Of a DNA stretch of 64,000 nucleotides, positions 1-11,560 are shown piece by piece; positions within the stretch are counted from its first letter, which is position 1, and each line of letters begins with the position of its first letter. Origin of the DNA: Apostichopus japonicus (taxonomy: Eukaryota; Echinodermata; Holothuroidea; Aspidochirotida; Stichopodidae); assembly GCF_037975245.1 (NCBI RefSeq), contig NC_092569.1, positions 23,917,168 through 23,981,167 of the forward strand, written 5' to 3'. Below the pieces are notes generated by a model, which was given only the letters and a program-made list of their open reading frames with translations, was not told the origin of the DNA and did no database searches. The position numbers were made by a program, and so were the translations under genes.

Positions 1-1322
1 ATAGCTGCAATTCCCATCAAAATCCATCAAAGGTTGACCAATTTACAAATCTTTTCTTAATTCTAGTTTTATTTATGAATAAACATTATGTACATTGATG
101 ATGTAAACGGAGTGACTGCCTAAGTTTCTGTTATGTTTTCCCTTTGTTATCAAAACCTTCTTTTTAAGGCCACTGAATACATGCCATTTTTTGAAATATT
201 TTATTGTCTTCTTTGAAAAGTCACATTATTCGTCACATTACTCAAACGTCTCATTATTCAAATGATATATGTGGGCTTGTAATTAGGTGGATAACTTATT
301 AAGACTTCAATAAGAAATATTCATGAGCGTAGCACACCATGTCATAGTTTGCATATATTTAATGAGTTTCTCAGATTTATCAAAGCGTCAAATGTATATA
401 TCTTGGAATCGAACACATATGCGGAATTTTGATTAAGAAATTGAACTTCAGATAGCATAGAAATGACATATTTTAGGAACTTAAATAAGTATAAACAAAA
501 TATAGGGTACATGCATCGAAGCCTATTGAGGGAAGTATTGAAAAATGCATTATCGCTCTCTGTCCAGAATTCGCGGACTGTTTTGCTCCGACTGGTTTGC
601 TCGAATAACTGTATAAGCAAACGTGGAATACCTTCTCAGTAAGAAGCCGTTATTTAGATCATCCACACTGTTGTTAAAAGGGATGATGACGATGAAAGAA
701 ATATTTTGGTGTACAATTGTTATAATTTAAACTCAACCACCATTTGATTATATTTCTTTATTATGATCTAGATTAAACATTAGGTTGTTAGTGTTCTCTT
801 AATACCATGTTCGAAGCCTATATACTTAGCATAGTATACACTATTATACCATGCAGCCTTTCCTTAAGTAAAGTTCCATCCGAGTACAGATTTTCTTTGA
901 ACCTTAACTGCCAATAATATGAAATACTATTCCATATAATGTTACTATATAGGCCTATCTATTGTAACCATTTGAGGAAGTAGTGAAAAAGTGTGTAAAT
1001 GCAGATAGGCTCACTGACAGAATCATGTTATGATTTCATCCCGATATAGCATAGAAACATAACTGGGTGTAGAGGGGTATGCAAGGAACTAAATAGAGAT
1101 ATATAAATGATCTTGTTAGCTGCAAGAAGGCTGCCAAAGAAAATTTAATTTCCATACAGCGATGCAAATAGAAGGTTACAAAAGGGATTAATCTGTAGTT
1201 TTTTTTCTTAAATTCAATAAGACAGATACAGTATTTAAAATAGAAACAAAAATCATAACGTACTCTACTCCGTTTTTGTGGAACTGGATTATTTTTGGTT
1301 ATTATGAAAGAGAAATACTTAC

Positions 1323-1392
1323 TTCCGGCTTCCACCATACCGATGATGATCACTTCCAAAAAGAAAAGTTGAAACAACATCTTTCTCTTCAT
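1323..1392 (-). CDS. First coding exon (signal peptide) of a secreted FReD-type gene, left copy
   Basis: A 70-nt exon starts at an ATG and ends at a consensus GTAAGT donor in phase 1. It encodes a basic start (MKRK), a hydrophobic core and a VEAG cleavage-like end, which is a typical signal peptide. The same exon occurs at 5956 and 58223 on the + strand, where further exons identify a cysteine-rich fibrinogen-related protein. Downstream exons of this copy would lie left of base 1. An AT-rich TTAAATA element lies about 85 bases upstream (1476-1482). The gene is assigned by paralogy only. Confidence 0.7.
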
Positions 1393-1819
1393 TTTTCTTA
1401 TGTTTCGCTTGTTCTACGTGTCACTGATGTTTGGCGTTGAGCTGTAATCTGTAACTTATTGGATGTTGCGATATCTTAAATAGAGCACATGGAACTTAAC
1501 CTTGCAAATATGGGCACCAATCAAGAGCACTGGATGAAAAATTAATATGCATAAATATTAGAGAACCAATTATAAAGCGATACGGTGATCACATCGTTAA
1601 TTTCATTGGAGAACGTTTTGTGACAGAGCTCTCTAATTGGAGCTGTCTCGCTGGCCATTTCGTTCGCAGCATTATTGAATTGAATTTATTTTCCAGAATA
1701 GGAAATTCGGCTTACACAGGTCGTAAAAGAAAAGAAAAAAGCAATAGTATAAGTATCAATAGACTGCGATACACATACAGTAATAAAAACATATATACAG
1801 CAAGTCCTAAATAAGAAAC

Positions 1820-2790
1820 TTATCTTCTCACTTGTGAATTAAATATATGGATAGAATAAGGCACATATGAGTATCTGTAGCGGGCCCTAAGTGTACGTGG
1901 CGGGCATAAACGCAGTCCAGAGCAGTTGTAAATGTAGTGCTCAAAGAAAGGGTGTGTTGGGTCTTGCATGATTTGTGTCAATTTATTGCAGACCCTCTCA
2001 TGATACAAGCACTCTAACGAAGTTATCAGTGAACACCAATTAACCCGCTGAGCAACTTTCCTAGATTGCTCAAGCATCTTCACATCGATTCTTGTACCAT
2101 TGGCAAAGTAACAAATTATGTTATACATCAAAACACTTTGAATGAGGGATTTATAAAACAAGGTCATGATTGTTTTATCCACTTTGAGGTTCTTCAGTTT
2201 TCTCAAGAAATACAGCCTCTGATTTGCTTTCATATGTACAATTGTGGCATTACTACTACCAGTCAATTTTGTTACTCAGCATGGTTCCTAAGTACTTATA
2301 TTTATCTACTTGTTCTACTTGTTCCCCATGAACATAGAAGGGAGCGTGAGTTACTGGCTTGCGACGCAATCTATAATCAGCTCCTTAGTTTTTGTCACAT
2401 TAAGTTGTAACAAATGATCATCGCACCACTGGACAAACCTTGTAATCGTGGTGGCGTATGAGTCAATGTCATCTGACAGGTAACCAGTAATGACGGTATC
2501 ATCCGCATATTTGATGACGCTACAATCACTGGTCATACTCTGACAGTCGCTGGTATACACAGGGAAAAATCCTGGGGAGAGGACACAGCCCCGAGGCTCA
2601 CCTACACTTAAAATCATTTCCCCTGATTAGACATCTCCTGCCTTCCCCCTCTGAGGTCTATTTCTAAGGAAATCATGAATCCATAGGATAATTCTGGGAG
2701 ATACACAGTATGCGATTAATTTAGCAATAAGCGGGGACAATTTTGTTGAATGCACTAGAAAAGTATATAAATGTAGATCTCGCATACTGT
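1820..2790 (-). pseudogene. Dead non-LTR retrotransposon fragment (reverse transcriptase C-terminal part), left copy
   Basis: On the - strand this reads as the end of a reverse transcriptase. PRGCVLSPGFF is followed by the catalytic YADDTV block (about 2520-2490), then FVQWCDDHLLQLNV and a KYKYLGT-like stretch. A frame break and stops follow at about 2270-2250. The C-terminal region (KANQRLYFLRKLKNLKVDK onwards) then continues in another frame to 1820. The order of blocks matches jockey/CR1/L2-type elements. It is truncated at both ends and cannot be active. The same frame break occurs in the right arm, so it predates the duplication. Confidence 0.85.
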
Positions 2791-2802
2791 CTACCTTTAT
2801 CA

Positions 2803-2922
2803 TATAATGTTACTATAGGCCTATCTATTGTAACCAATTGAGGAAGTAGTGAAAAAGTGTGTAAATGCAGATAGGCTCACTGACAGAATCATGTCATGAT
2901 TTCATCCGGATATAGCATAGTT
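2803..2922. repeat. Direct repeat of 939-1055
   Basis: This stretch of about 120 bases (from CATATAATGTTACTATAGGC to the GATATAGCATAG end) nearly repeats 939-1055, the region 3' of exon 1 in the left arm. It abuts the inner edge of the arm. No equivalent second copy flanks the right arm, so it is specific to the left side and may mark a breakpoint of the inverted duplication. Confidence 0.85.
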
Positions 2923-3659
2923 TTACTACTTCCATTTTTTTTCTTGTTGAACATAGAATGACGTAACTTTTACAACATTATATTATCTGCTGACCTTTCA
3001 ATGTGATTCTTTCCATACACAAAATTATATTCCCAATCGACAATGTTACTACCAGAACTCTTATGGTAAAATCTGTTGAAATCTGTTGGTAATCAGTTGA
3101 ATTATGTACCTTATATGCTAAATGAGACTATAGTTACTGTGTACAGCAAATTGTTACATTGTTTTGTCATTGAAAAAGCATCAAGTTGCTTTTATTTTTT
3201 TCTCGTTGTATCTCCATAGAGGTCTACAAAGTATTATTAACTTAATGCAGCGATCTGAAAAAATAAGATCTCTAAAACTTTTGAAAATTCTCCATGTATA
3301 TTAAATATAGGTTAGTTTCATAAATATGTATTGTTTTGTTTAAAATTCGATTCATTATATTTTAATAAAGAAAATTCTGAAACGTAACTTGGACGTCAAA
3401 GAAGGTTATTGTGGCTTACTCCATTCCTACATGAAAGTCTTATCATATCGTGATTATTTTAACCAATTTACTGAAAGTTACTTATTGCAAAATACCCCAC
3501 AATATACCCACCGTCAAAAAAAGTAGGCATAATTTATGCAAATAGCACAAAATTTAGCATAATCAAATTAAATTTTTGAAGACTGAAAGTACAGTGCAAA
3601 CTCAAGATAGAAATATATATCCACAGTTACTGTGTTAGGTGGAACAGTCATAGTACTAC
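2923..3659. other. Non-coding AT-rich stretch
   Basis: I see no gene, TIR or clear repeat here. The composition is AT-rich, with short homopolymers only. Confidence 0.5.
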
Positions 3660-4234
3660 TTTTTAACACATGTCATGTGATTTCCAAAGCCTATAACCAT
3701 GACTTGGACCAATTTGTTATTCTACATTTTGTTGGTATACTAATATTTGTTTAATAAGAATGAATTTGAAAGCTCAAAGAAATATGGTTTTTCATTAAAA
3801 AAGTGTAATTACACTTCTCAGTCAGTTTTCTTTTAACGATGTGCTTCAATTTATGTTATCATTTATATATCTGCAGTAAGGTAATTAATAACCATTGTAC
3901 TTTTCGAATCAATAAAGAGCCTTTCTAGTAACAATAGCGCGTTTGCTTTTTAACACATGTCATGTGATTTCCAAAGCCTATAACCATGTCTTGGACCAAT
4001 TTGTTATTCTACATTTTGTTGGTATACTAATATTTGTTTAATAAGAATGAATTTGAAAGCTCAAAGAAATATGGTTTTTCATTAAAAAAGTGTAATTACA
4101 CTTCTCAGTCAGTTCTCTTTTAACGATGTGCTTCAATTTATGTTATCATTTATATATCTGCAGTAAGGTAATTAATAACCATTGTACTTTTCGAATCAAT
4201 AAAGAGCCTTTCTAGTAACAATAGCGCGTTTGCT
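3660..4234. repeat. Two-copy tandem duplication, 287-bp period
   Basis: The segment starting TTTTAACACATGTCATGTGA at 3661 recurs with a 287-base offset at 3948. The two copies differ by only a couple of bases (for example CCATGACTTGG against CCATGTCTTGG). The second copy ends in AGCGCGTTTGCTTT, which is also the junction between the copies. This is a very recent tandem duplication with no coding content. Confidence 0.95.
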
Positions 4235-4417
4235 TTAGCTGGGAATAATTTAAAGGTTATCACGCAAAGCAAATAAAATTAATTAACTGAATAGAAAGGG
4301 AGACGCTATACGCCAAGCTTCATCTCTGGTAAGTATACGTTACATATTGCTGGAAGCGTTATTTATTGTCTAATTCTAATGAAGATAACCTAAGTGACAA
4401 AGCTGAGCTTCCGTCAA

Positions 4418-5755
4418 CAGGGGCGTATCCAGGATTTTCCAATAGGGGGGGGGGGGCGCCAGGCATGAATGATCGCCGTCCTGGGGGATGGGTCTAAGGG
4501 GAGGGGTGTACAATTTTTGCTTTCAAAGAAGGGCTGAAATGCAAAATGGTGTCATGTGCATGGGCGGCGATCCGTACTTCCGAGTGGGGGGGGGGGGATA
4601 TGACCTTGTTGACTATCTAAGCGTAGCGCCACCATAGGTTGGCGCGAAGCGTACAAGAAAATTTTGGGATTAACAAACCCTCTAGATGGCCGGAAACGGC
4701 ACTTCCCGAGGTTTCCAAGCGGCATATACCCAACTTTAAAATAGGGATGTCATGTCCGAAATATCTCATAATCAGGATCCAAAATACTTTTTTTTTTAAT
4801 TTCGGGTGTTATTTTGGGAAAATTGCCCCTGTCAATCTTGTTTCAGGCGCAACGTTAGAATGTTCGAGAGCTCTGTTATATTATTCGATGAAGAAAATGG
4901 CCTCATGCAGGCTATTATAGGCCTATACACATGCAATACACAATTACACATAGTTACATTCCTAGGTACCGATTGCTAGGGCATCCAGGTGAAACGTGTA
5001 TTAAGCATTACCCTGGTTACATGAGATTCTCAGCTGCTCGAGGGAACATGTACGTGTGTAGGCCTACTATAGGGCCTATATGAATACTATGAGGGTGCAT
5101 ATATGTACTATATCAATACCGTGGGCGCATAATACATTTTGTTGTTATAGGGCCAATGAAGCCTACAGTCAACTATTTTTGCTTTATAAAGACGCTTTAC
5201 TTGAAAAGATCGCACTGCGTTTATGGTAGGCGAGAAATGAAGCTAAAAAAGAGCCGTACATTAACGAAGATGCATAAATGTAGGCATGAAAATATTCTTA
5301 TCCCTGGCATTTGGTGGAGGGGGGGGATATGGTGCATTACATCCCCTCCACCCATTTTCATGGGGGGATATATCCCCCCTCCACCCAGGATCGCCGCCCA
5401 TGGCCATATGTGATCCATTTTTCGACCTTAATAATAAGCAACATTTCCAGTAAATATGGACACAAAATGCACAATTTAGTATGGCTGGCATGTCATTTAG
5501 TGTTTATAGTGATAATACAAACACAATTACCATCTATGTTTCTAAAACCATTATGCCGCCGAACTTCGCCAGAACCTTTTTTTGGCAAACAAAAAATAAA
5601 GCATACGGGAGGGGGAGGGGTTTGAGCGATCACCGACATCTCACATAAAGGTCGTCATCAATTTTTTTTTTTTTTTTTTTTGTTAAACTTTTTTTTTTTT
5701 TGGTGACGGCCAATAGGGGGGGCGCGCCTGTTGCGCCCCCCTGGATACGCCCCTG
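4418..5755. mobile_element. Non-autonomous TIR DNA transposon, family A
   Basis: The ends are perfect 16-base inverted repeats (CAGGGGCGTATCCAGG) with GTCAA directly repeated on both flanks (4413-4417 and 5756-5760). The interior is G/C-tract rich, with short inverted segments around 5320-5410 and poly-T tracts. There is no transposase reading frame. A module at about 4618-4716 (GCGCCACCATAGGTTGGCGC region) is also found at 59978-60080. Length is 1338 bp. The superfamily is uncertain; the CAGGGGCGTA start resembles hAT-like MITEs, but an apparent 5-bp rather than 8-bp duplication argues for caution. Confidence 0.88.
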
Positions 5756-8697
5756 GTCAATGACGTAATTACAATATCGTACTCTGCTATTGATAATTAT
5801 TCGCTTCATCCAATCAGCTTTAAATTAAATACATGTATATATTTGTTGAGACAAAGTTACGTAGTCTATATTAAAGACATCACAGCATTTAACTCGGTCA
5901 ATCAAAGCCTAACGGAGAACATCAATGACAAAAAGAACGGTCAACTTAGAACACAATGAAGAGAAAGATATTGTTTCAGTTTTTCTATTTAGCAATAATC
6001 ATCATCGATATGACGGAAGCCGGAAGTAAGTATCTATTTTGTCATGATAATAAGAATTGTGTTTTCCATTTTGCTTTCTATTTACCATAAACAAAATAAC
6101 AATATGATTACTTTTTAAGTCTCCCGTCGGGGTTGTCAGGCTGTCTTGGTTGAGGGGTTTGGGCATACATAAAGTACATCCTGTTTTGTTCTCAATTTCG
6201 TTTCTGTTCGATTAACTATGTAGAATTCCACTTTTCTATACAACATCATTCTTAGACATACTGCAGCAGGTTTGAAGTTCTTCTAATGGATTATTTTAGT
6301 AACCTTGTGAAACAAGAGCAACGTGAGCAAGGCAACTTTTACAACATTTCGCAAATTACGAGCAAGGATTCTTCACTTTTGTGAGGCCTCGAGCTGCTTG
6401 AATATTAACATAATTACCCTTCCCTATACATATATCCGTCTAGATTACAGACAATTGATTGGAAAATGTAAAATATCGGCGGGTTATCTATCTTTTACTA
6501 ACTTCTGTATGTTTATCTAATTTTTTTTTTTGTGATATTAGAGTCACACCAGTTGATTTCTAGAAATATGCTGTGTTTACAGTTTCTAGGGCTATTGATA
6601 TATGACCACTTAAATTTCGTTTAAAAAAGTCAACCTTATGCCTTTCTTCAAACGTTTGAAGACATTTAATTACGCACGTCTTGGTTTAATTTGCGCAGTC
6701 GTTACACAGTACATTATTTGTTATGGACTGACTGATTACGGAATACGTTTCATCAGAACTTGAGTAGTCTAGTTCTAGATGTTTTTACTAGGGAAATAAT
6801 ATCACACAACTGACTAATGGATTAGTTATCTAAAGTTACACCACATAACTGGCCATCTTAACCAGAAACGTTTCCTCACTCTTAGTACAGTCAACTAGTT
6901 CAATATGCAAAGAAGCACATCTGGACTGAAATTTGCAGTACGAGAACTGCTGCCAAATGCATTATTTAATGTTTTGACGATTTCAATATTGGTACTTTAT
7001 ACCATCCGAATTAAAAATTTACTTATTTACTTCTTTTGTAAAGAATTCCATGTTCTGTTTTTTTTTGTGCTTGCACATGTAGCTGCTTTTAAATGTTTCT
7101 TCATTTTTCGTATTCATAGGGTTGTGTGATTTTGCTTCGAAATTTCCATGTAAAGGAAGTCACTGTTTACTTTCGCTTGATAAAAGTAAGTGAAAAAAGG
7201 AGAACACAGAATGTTGACAAACTATGGTTTATATTATAAGAAGTTTAACATGACACAAAGTTTATGTATTTCCGTTGCCTGTGTTGCAAGTTGTTTTCAA
7301 ACTTGACGTCTTCCTATAACTCGTTAATTTTCATTTCAACCAAAAATACTGGTACCAAATTCCATTGTTTGAGAGACAGCACTCAATATCGGTATGTATT
7401 GGTTATTATATCTTCATGATCTGCATGCATGAACTTTTCACTAGTTAAACTTTATATAACAAATTTCTATCACCAAAGACATGTCATCCTCCTCACTTCA
7501 ATTTGAAAATATTCTTTCATTTCATTATCGTTTTTTTTAAAAACAAGGTCTTGAGTTGGAAAAATAAAGTATAGGTCTAGAAGATATCGTCCCTTTAAAA
7601 CAGGTTTGTAAATGTTTACAATTTTTGCATTATTAGCAATATTCTGTCTGTAAGGACAGCCACTTCAAACATCCGCTTCTCTTCCCTTTTTGGTCTGTTA
7701 AGATAACATCATATTAATATATTTCTGTTGTTAATGATATTCTTATTTGCCACTATCTTAAACCACTTTAATATGAAAACTGAAAACTGTAGTGCAAACG
7801 AACCAGAGAGAGGGCTTAATTGAACAATATTCTCTTTCCATGTAATTGAACGCACTTTACAGCATTTATGTTAATACAAAATTGTCACTAAACATCCTTC
7901 CTATCCTTTTTTGCTAGGTGAGGTAATGCAAGAAGTAATGGAATCAAATACTGCAATGAACACTGAACCACAAAGCACGACTCCAGGTAAGTCCCGTAGC
8001 ATAACACGCATTGTAATAATATCATGTAACAATATAAAAAATCACTTTAATTATGCATTAGTTTGCAATTTTTATGACTTATTACTTGTTATGTATTGAG
8101 AGTTTCATGACTATAAGAAGAGATTATTAAATTATGATACAGGGACATATTATTTTATTATCTGGTTCCTGGGGAATACGTTAACAATTTAGCTGTTAAT
8201 TAATTTGTGTTGTTAATGATATTCTTATTTTCCACCATCTCATGCCACTTTCTTACGAAACAAGATAAGTCTATAATCCAAACTGTAGTGCAAACTAACC
8301 AGAAAGAGGGCTTAATTAAATACAATTCTATTTCCATTTAATTGAAGTACCCACTTTACAGCATTTATATTAATATTGTCACTAAATATCCTTCATATCC
8401 TTTCAAGGTAAGACAATGCAAGATACAAAGCAACCAACTACTGCAGTCAGTACTGAACCACAAAGCACTACTCTAGGTAAGTAACATAGTATGTTAGTAA
8501 TAATACCATGTAATAATATAAGTGACCAGTTATGATTTAATTAACATGCTTTCTTTAAAGTTGTAATTAGCTTTCTGCCGTTTAGTTCATATAAGGATGT
8601 TACTACATGGAAATATATAAAAAAGAAATCATGAGATTTCAATGCTAAACTGCTCTTATCTCCATGCAGGTTCTTTGCTGTATACGTGTCCTCCGAA

Positions 8698-9075
8698 CAA
8701 GGGCGTAGGAACCGGGGGGCTGGGGGCGTCAGCCCCCCCCCCCCCCCAGTGAAAAACATGGGGGCGGAAGTATCATTCCGCCCCGCCCCCCGCTTTGCAA
8801 GTCAGAAAACCCCTTTTTCATTTCCAAATGAGAAAAAAATCTCATTTGGAGCACCAAATTGCATCTAAGGCCAGGTGAAAATGCAATATTATTTACAAAA
8901 TGGAGTGGGTTTTGAAGTATGTTATATTGCACCAAATTGCATCTGAGGCCACCTGGAAATGCAAAAAAAAATCCAAAGGGGAGAGGGACACCCCCTCCCC
9001 TTAGACCCCTCCCCCAGGCCGGCCATCAGTCTTCAGCCTCCCCCCCCCACTCAAAAGTACCTTCCTACGCCACTG
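8698..9075. mobile_element. hAT-like MITE inserted in the TIL exon
   Basis: The 378-bp insertion is flanked by a perfect 8-bp target duplication, CCTCCGAA (8690-8697 and 9076-9083). Ends are imperfect inverted repeats, CAAGGGCGTAGGAA against CAGTGGCGTAGGAA. Removing it restores the exon sequence seen in the intact paralogue at 61950-61915 on the - strand. The interior holds long poly-C and G-rich tracts and a small palindrome (CTCATTTGGAG region, 8825-8850); there is no gene. An 8-bp duplication with CAGTGGCG-type ends fits hAT. Confidence 0.92.
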
Positions 9076-9102
9076 CCTCCGAACATGATCTATGGAAACT
9101 GC

Positions 9103-9128
9103 CAGTGGCGTAGGAAGGTACTTTTGAG
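9103..9128. mobile_element. 26-bp solo terminus of the same MITE family at a deletion junction
   Basis: CAGTGGCGTAGGAAGGTACT and the next six bases are the reverse complement of the right end of the MITE at 8698-9075. They sit exactly between GGAAACTGC of the TIL exon and AATGGAGAAACATACG of the next exon. Compared with the paralogue at 61616-61920, the rest of the TIL exon and the following intron (about 300 bp) are missing. A second insertion followed by a transposon-mediated deletion is the simplest reading. Confidence 0.85.
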
Positions 9129-10031
9129 AATGGAGAAACATACGTTAACGAAAACTGCACCCAGAAGTGTTCCTGTAGCAATAACCGACTGATCTGTGAA
9201 GGCTTCAGATGTGATACCAATGCTGTGTGTGATGTCCAGAATTAAGTACGACAGTGTTATTGTAATGAGGGATACGAAGGTGACGGTGAAATTTGTGAAT
9301 CCTTGTATACATACTGACAGGATGTTTATGACGCTGGACATAAGCAAGATGTCGTTTATACAATGAAGCCTACTGGATGGCCTGGTTCACCATTCAACGT
9401 AACTTGTAAAATGGAAAACGACCGTAAGTCTTTATTGAACACTATGAATGTTTCAATATGTGAGGTATAATGATTTAGTCTATAGCAGACGCTAATGGAG
9501 AGTACGAGTTTCTGTTTTCGGTTTTGTTGCACTTTTATAATTCCGTACCAGGGATTGAGTATAACTTAAAAATACTTTAGTAGATGAAAAGGGTGACAAT
9601 CCTAAAAACTGCCCCCCCCCCCTAAAGAAAGAAAGCCAGACAAGTCCTACGTTCTTTATACTGAAATAATATTTGTTAAATATATATTCATTCGGTATTT
9701 CGTAAGTTAAGTTTACCTGCTAGTATGCTTCAACTGCTCGCCCATCATTAACTTTCATTATTTTTACCCGTGTTTCAACGTCGTACCGATGGCTCTACTA
9801 CTTTTTATCAAAACTGGACTGCGTACAAAGAAGAGTTTGGTGACAGCAGGAACTTATGGCTAGGAAATGAAAAGCTCCATTACTTGACGAACCAGAGAAA
9901 TTACAAGCTTCGCTTTGACATCACTACTTCTAGTGGATCGGCTTTATATGCTGAATTTACAGAGTTTCAAATACAGTCTGAAAGCAACAACTACACAATG
10001 AATAAACTGGGCAGTAGCATTGGAAATACAG

Positions 10032-11560
10032 GTTTTTTGCATATTTGTTATTTGCGCCTCTCCTTGGACAATAGGTCAAGTTAGAGTTACTTGTATGTTC
10101 ACAATAAACTTCATGAGAAAATGGTCGTCACGGTTTCACCACATTTTGATGTTAAAACTTACGAACAAATTATGTACAAGTACACTTGAACAGAAACCCT
10201 TACAAAGAGGATTCGGTGAAACAACAACAACCCCCCCCCCCCTCCTCATTTCACACTTCACACTTCTCCGGTTGTATCGACGAGAAAATTATATAGTTTA
10301 TAATCCATTTCAGGGTATGTATGATAAGTGTCACGCATTAACTAGAAAGCAAAAATCGATAGAAACAGAACAAGTGAGTAATAAAAAATATAATGTTGTC
10401 GATTTGACTCTCTCTCTTTCAACCATCTCAAGTAGATGTAATTGATGTGAAGAAGCGCCTTTTTTACTTACGCCAGTTTTGATTTTATCATCTTGAAAAA
10501 GCAAAGAACGTTCTTTCGAATGGGATTTGAGCCAGTAATCTCAGGATTTCTTTACAAAAATCAATTTGCAAACAATCTCGTCCTATCTGGGCTCATTACT
10601 TTAAATAGACCGTATGATGTATATAGATATTTATCCGATCCAAATATCAATTCGATATCATTGGTATCATTGACAAAAATACTGAAGTAGTCTGACCAGC
10701 AAATGAACATGAACGTATGCAGAATTAGCAAGCATCAGTATAAGAGTAGGACATATTATGGAAGAGAAATACGACTATATATCTTCACAGAACCAGTAAA
10801 AGAGAATTAAAAATTGAAGGCGTGCAGTAAACACACACTACTAGCAGAATAATGATAAGTATAACATCTGTGAAACAATTAAATCAAAAAGAGCCATACA
10901 CCGTGATTCAAGACAAAGACCACCCGAGACATAGATAAAATAACAAATGTTAAAAAATAATAACTAAAAATAAAAACTAGTTAATGGAAAGCCCAGGATT
11001 TAGTTCTCTGTTAGGACCCAATACAATTTTTACTAATTTTATCATAATATTTAATATCAAAAGAAAACAAACTGTTGGCAAACTGCTTATTCACTAAAGA
11101 ACCTGTGTAAAAGAATGTGTAAAGGTAATAGGGCGTGACATCTCGATCCTTCTGTTACTGTAACTTCTCATTCGGCCTCTGAGGAGGATCCTGCTAGGAT
11201 CGAAATGTCCGGCCCTTTTACTTTTACGCAATAATTAATATCAACAGACAATATTCTCTTGTTGGCAAGCATAGTTTGTATGTTCATATACATCAGTTTA
11301 TTTAAATCCACCTCCATTCAGAAAGAAACATTATTAAAATAAAGAACAGTAAAGAATAAATCAGCACTGACTTGAAATATAATGAATTGTGAATCTCTTT
11401 CAAGGGAATCCTCCCCTACCTCCCCCACCCCCTCCTTCTTCCTAGTATATTGCGAAACTGATTTATTAACAAAAGTGTGCAATATATCAGGATACTTACG
11501 CTTTGTTTATTGGACTAGCATTAATCACTGATGGTTCTTGCTATCTTACCTCACAGTTAA
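10032..11560. other. Intron-like stretch of the decayed FReD gene
   Basis: No exon was recognised. It contains a poly-C tract (10219-10231) and a C-rich tract at 11408-11440. A motif at 11179-11205 is listed separately. The missing link of the fibrinogen domain should lie here if it survives, but I cannot identify it. Confidence 0.4.
11179..11205 (+). other. Hammerhead-ribozyme-like core motif
   Basis: CTGAGGA is followed by a perfect five-base-pair stem (GATCC, loop TGCTA, GGATC) and then GAAA. This is the order of the hammerhead core: CUGANGA, stem II, GAAA. ATGTCCGGCC follows. Stems I and III are not convincing from the flanks, so self-cleavage is doubtful. Similar tails occur in Penelope-like and other retroelements. 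It may simply be a retroelement terminus. Confidence 0.3.

Larger units (their letters stand above)
1..2801. repeat. Left arm of a large inverted duplication
   Basis: Reverse-complementing this stretch reproduces 56820-60295 nearly base for base, apart from a 646-bp insertion present only in the right copy. Differences are scattered substitutions and small indels, a few percent by eye. The arm contains a FReD-gene first exon, its upstream region and a non-LTR retrotransposon fragment. The match is still continuing at base 1, so the arm extends left of the window. It could be a true inverted segmental duplication or an assembly joining two haplotypes in opposite orientation. Confidence 0.93.

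Noticed and set aside
6323-7129. Short + strand frames in the first intron of the decayed FReD gene as separate genes
   Set aside because: Low-complexity AT-rich frames. The true exon 2 begins at 7120 in a different context, shown by its 66-nt paralogue at 60939.
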